Source of the DNA: an uncultured candidate division Zixibacteria bacterium
Lineage (GTDB): Bacteria; Zixibacteria; MSB-5A5; GN15; FEB-12
DNA: 6,600 nt
Reading direction: 5' to 3'
Assembly: GCA_913009765.1 (NCBI GenBank)
Contig: CAJVYT010000248.1
Coordinates: forward strand, 1-6,600
A model generated the notes under the pieces. The model made no database searches, had not been told where the DNA came from, and saw only the letters and a list, made by a program, of their open reading frames with translations. The position numbers were made by a program, and so were the translations under genes. This document shows positions 1 through 5,786 of this stretch, piece after piece. How positions within the stretch are numbered: the first letter of the stretch is position 1; every line of letters begins with the position of its first letter.

Positions 1-101
1 GCAAGTGATTGGGTGTGGGGTTGGTAGTAGGTATGTTTAGGTGTGGTATTTAGTTGTGTTTTTTGTTTTTTTTTATTTTAATTTTTTTTTTTTTTTTTTT
101 T
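1..101. other. Sequencing read-off noise and poly-T run (artefact)
   Basis: This stretch is low-complexity, made almost only of G and T, with a single C at position 2. It becomes T-rich from about 59 and ends in an unbroken run of 20 T at 82-101, directly against the outer end of the P7 adapter. Read on the minus strand it is adapter, then poly-A, then A/C-rich noise, the usual appearance of base calls made after a read has passed the end of its library fragment. I see no gene or regulatory signal here. It should be trimmed, and no open frame crossing it should be annotated. Confidence 0.93.
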
Positions 102-167
102 CAAGCAGAAGACGGCATACGAGATATATCAGTGTGACTGGAGTTCAGACGTGTGCTCTTCCGATCT
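102..167 (-). other. Illumina TruSeq P7 index adapter left in the assembly
   Basis: Positions 102-125 match the P7 flow-cell primer (begins CAAGCAGAAGACGG). Positions 126-133 are an 8-base index, and 134-167 match the read-2 adapter (ends GCTCTTCCGATCT). All three parts are complete and in the right order, 24 + 8 + 34 bases. On the minus strand the index reads ACTGATAT, which I recall as TruSeq index 25. The orientation shows that a read running along the minus strand left the insert at about 168 and entered the adapter. This is synthetic sequence of no biological meaning, and the true contig end is at 168. Confidence 0.98.
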
Positions 168-529
168 TTCCCCGAACCTTTAAATTTTGTGAGAACGTAC
201 TTTTTTTCACTTCCATGAGGCGACAAATAAAAGGCTGCTTTCATCGAACCGACTTGAGCAAGTGAAGTAAAAATAAAAGTATCTAAAAGCTGCTGATAAT
301 CTAATACCGTATTAAAATTACGGCTGATTTCAAAAATAGTATACAGATCAAAAATTTTACGTTTATGTACTCTATTGAGTTCAGTCAATGACCTTACTTT
401 ATTTTCTAACTTTTGGATAGTATCTGTAAGTTCAGAGTCTTTTTGTGTCTTTGAAAAAGAACTCCCTTTTACTGCTTTCTTTTGAACTGTTTCTTTTTTT
501 TCTTTTGTCGATTTCTTTTTTTTGCTCAT
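168..529 (-). CDS. GAF-domain-like signalling protein, 3' end lost at adapter
   Basis: Only the first 120 residues are genomic; the frame then runs into adapter sequence. Residues 1-30 are very rich in Lys and Ser and look disordered. Residues about 33-60 have the charged and hydrophobic spacing of a coiled coil. Residues about 61-120 (motifs FDLYTIFEISRNFN, LDYQQLLDTF and AAFYL) resemble the entry helix and first strand of a GAF sensor domain, as found in GGDEF proteins, histidine kinases and SpoIIE-type phosphatases. The output domain is missing, so the function cannot be stated. No signal peptide or membrane segment is seen, so a cytoplasmic location is likely. The ATG overlaps the folC stop as ATGA (526-529) and has only a weak GAGAAA-like Shine-Dalgarno region, which suggests translational coupling to folC. 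The gene is probably intact in the organism; the truncation is technical. Confidence 0.8.
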
Positions 530-1803
530 ACAATTTTATATTTCTCAAAAAATTCGCCTACTAAATAATGTGACCCTATTACTATAATAATATCATTTCG
601 GTTTGTCATTTTTAAAATTGCATTATATCCGCTTTCTATTTTAGCAAAACGTCTCAATGATACAGATTTAAAGTCTATCTGTTTAATCATTTCAAGGACA
701 TCTGTTGATCTTTTGGTAGAAAGCGGTACTAAAGCATAGTATATGCTGATTTTTGATAAAAGATTAAACATCTTTTGATGTTCTTTCCGTTTTACAAAAC
801 CGGTTAAGACATACGCTTTTTTATTGGTAAATTTGATTTGAAATGACTCAACAAAAGATTCAATACCTTTCACATTATGACTTACATCAAAAATATGAGT
901 AGGTTTATTTTTATATTCTTTAATTTGAAACCGAGCTGCCCATTTAGCTTGTTCAATACCTTGCTTAATCGACTTTTTCGTGATTTTTATATTTTGAGAA
1001 CGTAATATCTCGGATGCTTTCACAGCAAGAGCGGCATTGTGCAATTGATGAATGCCGACTAATGCCGGTTTGATTCTTTTTATACGCATTAGTTTACTTT
1101 TATACTCAAAAGAAAGCTTATCTTTGCACATACTCATATCGGATGTATGTAATGCATGAAACTGCGTTTTTTGTTTTTGGCATTTTTCTTTGAGTATCTG
1201 TTTTGCTTTATCGGGCAAAAAACCTATCAAATGAGGACTGCCGGGTTTTATAATACCTGCTTTTTCTTTGGCGATTTTTGTAATTGAATTGCCTAATATC
1301 TCTACGTGGTCTAAACTGATACTTGTTGTAAGAGTTAAGACAGGTGACAACACATTGGTCGCATCAAGCCTTCCACCTAATCCTGTTTCAATAACTGCGA
1401 TTTCAACATGACACCTTGCAAAATGTTCAAACGCCATCGCAGCACATAATTCAAAAAATGAAAGCTTTCTTTTAGTAAGTTCTTTTCTATTTCTGTCAAT
1501 AAATGCAGTAAGTGATTGTTTTGGGATTTTTTTTCCGTTTACTTTTATGCGTTCACGAAATGAAATCAGATGCGGAGATGTAAACAGTCCGGTTTTATAT
1601 CCTTGAGTTTGCAATATTGACTCAAGCATTGCTGCTGTTGACCCCTTACCGTTAGTACCGGCGATATGAATCGTCTTATATTTTTCCTGCGGATTGTTTA
1701 AAGAAGAGAGAAATTCACGAATATTGTCTAATCCGAGTTTCATCCCAAAAAACTCTCTTGAGAGAATAAACTTTTCAGCCGATTGATATGTATGCTTCGG
1801 CAT
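526..1803 (-). CDS. folC: Bifunctional folylpolyglutamate/dihydrofolate synthase
   Basis: FolC is a cytoplasmic, ATP-dependent Mur-ligase-type enzyme. It adds glutamate to tetrahydrofolate, and in many bacteria also to dihydropteroate to make dihydrofolate. The 425-residue product has the family length and motifs: P-loop GTNGKGS at 49-55, TSPH at 75-78, ETGLGGRLDATN at 139-150, LDH at 164-166, EKAGI at 180-184 (its Lys aligns with the usually carbamylated lysine), HNAALA at 255-260 and GSHYLV near the C-terminus. The C-terminal domain motif reads DVSHN (306-310) where many homologues have DGAHNP. I chose the ATG at 1803 because it forms a TAATG junction with the accD stop and has GGGA six bases upstream. 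A GTG at 1815 would add four residues (MGQL) and is less likely. Whether both synthase activities are present cannot be told from sequence. Confidence 0.95.
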   Translation of the reverse strand: MPKHTYQSAEKFILSREFFGMKLGLDNIREFLSSLNNPQEKYKTIHIAGTNGKGSTAAMLESILQTQGYKTGLFTSPHLISFRERIKVNGKKIPKQSLTAFIDRNRKELTKRKLSFFELCAAMAFEHFARCHVEIAVIETGLGGRLDATNVLSPVLTLTTSISLDHVEILGNSITKIAKEKAGIIKPGSPHLIGFLPDKAKQILKEKCQKQKTQFHALHTSDMSMCKDKLSFEYKSKLMRIKRIKPALVGIHQLHNAALAVKASEILRSQNIKITKKSIKQGIEQAKWAARFQIKEYKNKPTHIFDVSHNVKGIESFVESFQIKFTNKKAYVLTGFVKRKEHQKMFNLLSKISIYYALVPLSTKRSTDVLEMIKQIDFKSVSLRRFAKIESGYNAILKMTNRNDIIIVIGSHYLVGEFFEKYKIV

Positions 1804-2645
1804 TAGTTGTCCCACATAAAACGCAGCAGAGATGTAACAGTAGAGCGAAGTTCCTTACGGTTGACTATTTTATCAACAAACCCTTTTTCTAAAAAGAATT
1901 CTGTGGATTGAAATCCTTCCGGTAAATCCTGACCGATTGTCTGCTGAATAACCCGAGGACCGGCAAATCCTAATAGAGCTTTTGGTTCTGCAATAATAAC
2001 ATCACCCAAAGATGCATACGATGCCATAACACCAGCAGTAGTTGGATTTGTTAAAATAGATATATATGGAATTTTCTTTTCTGCTAAAACTGCAAGAAGT
2101 GCTGATGTTTTAGCCATTTGCATAAGAGATAAAATACCCTCCTGCATTCTTGCACCACCGGAACAGGAAACTATTATGAGCGGAAGTTTCATTTCTGTGG
2201 CTCTTTCAATCGCCCGAGCAATTTTTTCGCCAACAACTGAACCCATAGAACCGCCAATAAACTCAAAATTCATTACCGCAAATGATACTTTCATGTCATT
2301 TATAGAGCCAATACCGGCAATAACACCCTCTTTTTTTCCGGTTTTAAGCTGAGCAGCTTTGACACGATCAGGATATTTTTTTGAATCTTTAAATTTGAGC
2401 GGGTCTTTAGATGTCAAGTTGACATCATATTCTTCAAGTTTCCCGTCATCTAACAGTAGTTCGATATACCGCTGTGACGGTATCCTAAAATGATAATCGC
2501 AGTTAGGACAGACCCACAAGAGGTCTTCCATTTTTTTGCCGTACACAACTTCCCCACAGGATTTACATTTTGTCCAAAGACCCTCGGGTATATTCTTTTT
2601 TTCCTGCTGGGCTAACCCTGATTTATCTTTGCGAAACCATGCCAT
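1803..2645 (-). CDS. accD: Acetyl-CoA carboxylase carboxyltransferase subunit beta
   Basis: AccD pairs with AccA to form the carboxyltransferase that moves the carboxyl group from carboxybiotin to acetyl-CoA. This gives malonyl-CoA, the committed step of fatty acid synthesis, in the cytoplasm. The 280-residue length is normal. An N-terminal zinc ribbon has Cys27-x2-Cys30 and Cys46-x2-Cys49. The crotonase-fold body carries GGSMGSVVGEK at 131-141, SGGARMQEG at 162-170 (Gly-Gly oxyanion hole), NPTTAGV at 200-206 and GFAGPRVI at 226-233. The start ATG has AGGGA ten bases upstream, inside the end of the preceding acetyltransferase gene, and the two genes are three bases apart. Downstream the stop overlaps the folC start. 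The accD-folC order is known from many bacteria, including E. coli. accA is not in the window. Confidence 0.97.
   Translation of the reverse strand: MAWFRKDKSGLAQQEKKNIPEGLWTKCKSCGEVVYGKKMEDLLWVCPNCDYHFRIPSQRYIELLLDDGKLEEYDVNLTSKDPLKFKDSKKYPDRVKAAQLKTGKKEGVIAGIGSINDMKVSFAVMNFEFIGGSMGSVVGEKIARAIERATEMKLPLIIVSCSGGARMQEGILSLMQMAKTSALLAVLAEKKIPYISILTNPTTAGVMASYASLGDVIIAEPKALLGFAGPRVIQQTIGQDLPEGFQSTEFFLEKGFVDKIVNRKELRSTVTSLLRFMWDN
1810..1813 (-). promoter_or_regulatory. Probable Shine-Dalgarno site deciding the folC start
   Basis: The minus strand reads GGGA, six bases before the ATG at 1803, inside the last codons of accD (WDN then stop). It favours the ATG at 1803, which overlaps the accD stop as TAATG, over the GTG at 1815. 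Confidence 0.45.
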
Positions 2646-2648
2646 AAT

Positions 2649-3128
2649 TTATTGTTCCCTGTCATATTCAAAATAATGCACCATCACCAAAGCATCTTCT
2701 AAAGGATTATGATAATACCTTGGACGTTGATATAATAATTTAAAATCATATTTTTCATAAAAAGCAATAGCCGATTTATTACTCGGTCTTACTTCAAGTA
2801 AAAGAAACTCACATTGGTATTCTTTCACAACCTTAAAGATATTATCCAAAAGCAGTTTCGCAACTGATTTTCTGCGAAATTCTTCAGAAACGGCAATATT
2901 GGTCAAATGAGCCTCTGTCGCAGCAATAAAGTAACATGCGTAACCTATTATACCGCTTGTAGATTCAACCACAAATCCGCCCCAACCGTCATCTTCGACC
3001 TGTTCTTTAAAAGCGTTAAAAGACCAAGGGTCAGGAAAAACATCATGCTCTAAAGCTACAACTTTTTCCAAATCACTAAGCTGCATTTCTCTAATAGTAA
3101 TTCTATTATTTTTTGTTTTTGAGGTCAA
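2649..3128 (-). CDS. rimI: RimI-type GNAT N-acetyltransferase
   Basis: This is a 159-residue GCN5-related N-acetyltransferase that uses acetyl-CoA. RimI in E. coli acetylates the N-terminus of ribosomal protein S18, and related proteins have broader alpha-N-acetylation activity. The fold is visible in order: ITIREM strand at 10-15, HLTNIAV at 74-80, the acetyl-CoA loop RRKSVA at 85-90, LLEVRPSN at 110-117, AIAFYEKYDF at 120-129 and the RimI-like RPRYYHNPLEDALVM ending. Glu112 and Tyr124 have the same spacing as the catalytic Glu103 and Tyr115 of E. coli RimI. The acetyl-CoA loop has Ser88 where the family usually has Gly. The start is uncertain. TTG at 3128 overlaps tsaB by 23 bases and keeps the first strand, with a weak CGGA about ten bases upstream. 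The next ATG, at 3086, would remove that strand. Lying directly after tsaB is the classic context, but the real substrate is unproven. Confidence 0.9.
   Translation of the reverse strand: MTSKTKNNRITIREMQLSDLEKVVALEHDVFPDPWSFNAFKEQVEDDGWGGFVVESTSGIIGYACYFIAATEAHLTNIAVSEEFRRKSVAKLLLDNIFKVVKEYQCEFLLLEVRPSNKSAIAFYEKYDFKLLYQRPRYYHNPLEDALVMVHYFEYDREQ
2656..2660 (-). promoter_or_regulatory. Probable Shine-Dalgarno site of accD
   Basis: The minus strand reads AGGGA, ten bases before the accD ATG at 2645 and inside the last codons of the acetyltransferase gene. The spacing is slightly long, so this is a moderate call. Confidence 0.5.
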
Positions 3129-3789
3129 AATTTATTTCCGCTTGAGATTTTTGCATATACAAAGGTTCTAATGTTGTAATATTCTCAAATTCATTCTGTT
3201 CAATTTTTTTCTGCCCGATATAGCACAAATCCGATGCATCGTAATTCAGTAAATCGGAATAGTCAAAATCGGCAATATCAGAAAACATTGATTGTAAATT
3301 TATACCATAAGCTGCAATTTTTTTTCCACCGCAGTATTCTAAAAAGTTTTTCACACTGACTGTTTTTAATTTTGATAAATCATATCTGTTTTGAAAGACC
3401 GGAACAACAAAAAACTCATCCTTTTTAAAAGGTACAACAATGAGAATCTCTTCATTTTCATCTTGTAATTTATACGCAGCCAGTTCAAAAAGATTCACAG
3501 ACACAATCTGAATGCCTAAAGCAACCGCAATGCCCTTGGCAGCAGCAATTCCAATACGCAGTCCGGTGAACGACCCCGGACCTGTTGAAACAACAATAGC
3601 ATGTAAGTCTGTCTTTGAGATTCCGGCTGATTCAAATAAAGCATCAACTTTTTTCAGGAGAATCTGACCGTGTGACTGCTCAGCGGATTCCTCAGACTTA
3701 ACTAATCGGTCGCCATGAAACAATAAAGCAAGTTTAAGAATATTTGACGAGGAGTCTATTGTTAAAATATTTTCAAAAGAATCATGCAT
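3106..3789 (-). CDS. tsaB: tRNA t6A37 threonylcarbamoyltransferase complex dimerisation subunit TsaB
   Basis: TsaB is the non-catalytic ASKHA-fold partner that holds TsaD and TsaE together when threonylcarbamoyl is transferred to A37 of ANN-decoding tRNAs. The 227 residues fit the family. An N-terminal strand and phosphate-1-like loop (ILTIDSSSN, 8-16) is followed by the TsaB signature STGPGSFTGLRIG at 68-80 and an Ala/Gly-rich helix. Then come PFKKDEFF at 120-127, in place of the usual DARRxEVY-like strand, and a PLYMQ tail motif at 209-213. The C-terminus ends in a short basic tail. The ATG at 3789 overlaps the end of tsaE by eight bases. I see no clear Shine-Dalgarno sequence before it, so translation may depend on coupling to tsaE. 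The partner genes tsaD and tsaC are not in the window. Confidence 0.96.
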   Translation of the reverse strand: MHDSFENILTIDSSSNILKLALLFHGDRLVKSEESAEQSHGQILLKKVDALFESAGISKTDLHAIVVSTGPGSFTGLRIGIAAAKGIAVALGIQIVSVNLFELAAYKLQDENEEILIVVPFKKDEFFVVPVFQNRYDLSKLKTVSVKNFLEYCGGKKIAAYGINLQSMFSDIADFDYSDLLNYDASDLCYIGQKKIEQNEFENITTLEPLYMQKSQAEINFDLKNKK

Positions 3790-4219
3790 CTGTTATTAAC
3801 GAGATTACAATTTCCCGTTCCTTTTCATCTATTATTGAAAACTCAATCTTAAAATACCTGTTTGGGAGAAACTCATCAGCACGTTCACCCCACTCGACAA
3901 CAACTAACCCATCTTTGTTCAGGTAGTCATCCCATCCGATTTCAACTAATTCTGAACTGTCACCTAAGCGGTATAAATCAAAATGATACATAGGATGTTT
4001 ACCGGGGTATTCATTCACAATAGTATATGATGGAGAGTTGACAATCATTTCATCAATACCCAGTCCCTTTGCAAGCCCCCGCACAAACAGTGTTTTGCCG
4101 GCTCCTAACTCGCCCGTTAATACTAATAAATCCTGCGGAGTGAGAAGTGGTAGAATTTTTTCCGCAAGTGCAAGAGTTTCTTCTTCAAAATGAGATATAA
4201 CCTGTAATACTTTAGTCAT
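3782..4219 (-). CDS. tsaE: tRNA t6A37 complex ATPase subunit TsaE
   Basis: TsaE is the small P-loop ATPase that binds the TsaB-TsaD dimer and is needed to reset it during t6A synthesis. The protein has 145 residues, typical for the family. Walker A GELGAGKT lies at 36-43. The other TsaE hallmarks follow in order: SPSYTIVNEY at 62-71, HFDLYRL at 79-85 with its conserved Asp, and VVVEWGER at 106-113 with the conserved Glu. The ATG at 4219 comes two bases after the stop of the PorX-like gene, with no clear Shine-Dalgarno sequence between them, which suggests reinitiation or coupling. A tsaE gene beside porX is, to my knowledge, a recurrent arrangement in Bacteroidota. Immediate coupling to tsaB below supports the assignment. 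Confidence 0.97.
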   Translation of the reverse strand: MTKVLQVISHFEEETLALAEKILPLLTPQDLLVLTGELGAGKTLFVRGLAKGLGIDEMIVNSPSYTIVNEYPGKHPMYHFDLYRLGDSSELVEIGWDDYLNKDGLVVVEWGERADEFLPNRYFKIEFSIIDEKEREIVISLITDA

Positions 4220-4221
4220 AA

Positions 4222-5775
4222 CTATTTTTTAGGAGTCAATACCGAAACCGGTACAACCATTTCCTCAAGTGAAAGTCCGCCGTGCTGGAACGAATTATGG
4301 AAATACCTGACCATCTCGTTGTAATTATTCGGATAGACAAAATAGTAATCTTCTTTTGCGATAATAAAAGTTGTTGCAATTCCAAGTTTAGGAAGTTTCC
4401 ATTCTTCCGGTTTTTTTATGAGAATAGAATCTTTTGGGTCAGACTTCAAATTATCACCATACTTATATCTTAAATTTGTAGATGTTGATTTTTTGCCATG
4501 TGCTTTTGTACCTCGTTTACAAAGAGTAGAACCATGGTCGGATGTAATAACAATCGTGTAATCTTCTGCAGCAAACGCTTTTAAGATTGCAAACAATGAT
4601 GAATGTAAAAACCATGATTTCATAAGTCCTCGAAACGCTGCTTCGGTTCCTGCGATTTCTTTTAAAATCACATTATTAGAACGACCATGCACCAAAATAT
4701 CTAAAAAGTTAAAAACAATAGAGACCAAAGGAGTCCCAAAAAGGTCAGACACTTTTTTATTAAGAGTTTCCCCCTCTGTGTTGACATTTATTTTTATATA
4801 TTTTGGAGGACGTTCGTTTCGCACTCCATGTCGAGCTAAGTTATCGGCAATATATTTTTCTTCATATCGGTTAAGGGAACCTTCATTGGAATCATTATAA
4901 GTATCCGGGTACATGCGATGGATTTCATCAGGAAAAAGCCCTGAAAAAATTGCATTTCGTGCAAATGGAGTCGCAGTAGGCAACAAAGAAAAATAGCTGT
5001 GCCGTTGTATTGTATAAAACTCAGCAATAAGTGGTTCAATTAGCATCCATTGATCCAGTCTCATACAGTCAACCACAACAAACAAAACCTTTTTCCCTTT
5101 TTTCATCTCCGGTACAACAAATTTCTCTACAATATCAGGTGAAAACATCGGACGGTCATCAGAGTGCAGCCAATTTTTATAATTTTTCTCAATATATTTT
5201 GTAAACTCTGTATTCCATTCTTTATGAGTTCCCTCAAGCATGCCCAGTATACCTTGGTCTTGGTTTTCATCTACTTCAAGGTTCCATTCAGCAAGTGTCT
5301 TGGCAGCATCTAACCAGTCGTTTGGCTCTAAATTCCCATACAATTTCTGATTAAACTGATTAATGTCTGCTATATACCGTTTCATTGAGGAAGAACTGAT
5401 TATTTTTTTTGAGTCAAGCTGTCTTTTAATAACCATGAGGATTTGAGATGGATTGACAGGCTTCACCAAATAATCATCAATTTTTTGTCCTAAGGCGTCT
5501 TCCATAAGTGATTCTTCTTCAGATTTTGTAACCATGACAACAGGGAGATGCGGTGAAATATCTTTTATTTCTTCAAGAGTTGTCAGACCGTCTTTCCCCG
5601 GCATCATTTCATCAAGCAGTATGAGATCAAATTGTTCTTTTGACACAAGGTCAATTGCATCATCACCGGAAATTGCTGTTTTAAGAGTATATCCTTTTTT
5701 TTCAAGGAATAAAATATGCGGTTTGAGTGAATCTATTTCATCATCAACCCAAAGAATTTTTTGTGCTTTGTTCAT
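4222..5775 (-). CDS. porX: PorX-like response regulator with PglZ domain
   Basis: The 517-residue protein has the length and two-domain plan of PorX, the regulator of type IX secretion in Porphyromonas and Flavobacterium. PorX is reported to act with PorY and SigP and to have a phosphodiesterase activity on oligonucleotides. Residues 5-122 are a receiver domain with Asp11, Asp12, phospho-acceptor Asp55, Thr83 and Lys105. A helical linker runs to about 210. Residues about 225-517 are a PglZ domain of the alkaline-phosphatase superfamily. Its predicted metal and catalytic residues are all present: Asp236, Thr269 (in PTATP), Asp359 and His363 (DxxxH), Asp413 and His414 (SDHG), and His498. There is no DNA-binding domain. 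The ATG at 5775 has AGGA five bases upstream, the best ribosome site in the window. The gene lies 11 bases after the kinase gene. PorX-like proteins may also occur in FCB members without type IX secretion, so that role is inferred. Confidence 0.93.
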   Translation of the reverse strand: MNKAQKILWVDDEIDSLKPHILFLEKKGYTLKTAISGDDAIDLVSKEQFDLILLDEMMPGKDGLTTLEEIKDISPHLPVVMVTKSEEESLMEDALGQKIDDYLVKPVNPSQILMVIKRQLDSKKIISSSSMKRYIADINQFNQKLYGNLEPNDWLDAAKTLAEWNLEVDENQDQGILGMLEGTHKEWNTEFTKYIEKNYKNWLHSDDRPMFSPDIVEKFVVPEMKKGKKVLFVVVDCMRLDQWMLIEPLIAEFYTIQRHSYFSLLPTATPFARNAIFSGLFPDEIHRMYPDTYNDSNEGSLNRYEEKYIADNLARHGVRNERPPKYIKINVNTEGETLNKKVSDLFGTPLVSIVFNFLDILVHGRSNNVILKEIAGTEAAFRGLMKSWFLHSSLFAILKAFAAEDYTIVITSDHGSTLCKRGTKAHGKKSTSTNLRYKYGDNLKSDPKDSILIKKPEEWKLPKLGIATTFIIAKEDYYFVYPNNYNEMVRYFHNSFQHGGLSLEEMVVPVSVLTPKK

Positions 5776-5780
5776 ATATT

Positions 5781-5784
5781 TCCT
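5781..5784 (-). promoter_or_regulatory. Shine-Dalgarno site of the PorX-like gene
   Basis: The minus strand reads AGGA, five bases before the ATG at 5775, within the 11-base gap after the kinase stop. It is the clearest ribosome binding site in the window and fixes the start of the regulator. Most other genes here have weak or no such site and seem to rely on coupling to the preceding gene. Confidence 0.65.
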
Positions 5785-5786
5785 AT

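Noticed and set aside
59..101. Poly-T run considered as a rho-independent terminator or a homopolymer repeat
   Set aside because: There is no stem-loop beside it, and it abuts the outer end of the sequencing adapter, so it is a read-off tail.
41..265. Plus-strand open frame of 74 codons beginning in the T-rich region
   Set aside because: It runs through poly-T noise and the adapter and then antisense to the GAF-like gene. Its composition (long Phe runs, adapter-encoded peptide) is artefactual.
306..310. FolC DVSHN motif read as a degenerate, inactive enzyme (residue numbers of the 425-residue protein)
   Set aside because: The P-loop, ETGLGGR, LDH, EKAGI and GSHYLV motifs are all intact, and the His-Asn pair of the usual DGAHNP motif is kept, so a family variant is more likely than loss of function.
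3744..3926. Plus-strand open frame of 60 codons antisense to tsaE and tsaB
   Set aside because: It lies across the tsaE-tsaB junction, where both real genes have family signatures. It has no independent evidence.
4282..4473. Plus-strand open frame of 63 codons
   Set aside because: It is antisense to the conserved C-terminal part of the PorX-like gene, which contains the HGG metal-ligand motif. It looks like a chance open frame in AT-rich DNA.
4836..5039. Minus-strand open frame of 67 codons inside the PorX-like gene
   Set aside because: It is in another frame of the conserved PglZ-encoding region and shows no recognisable motif.
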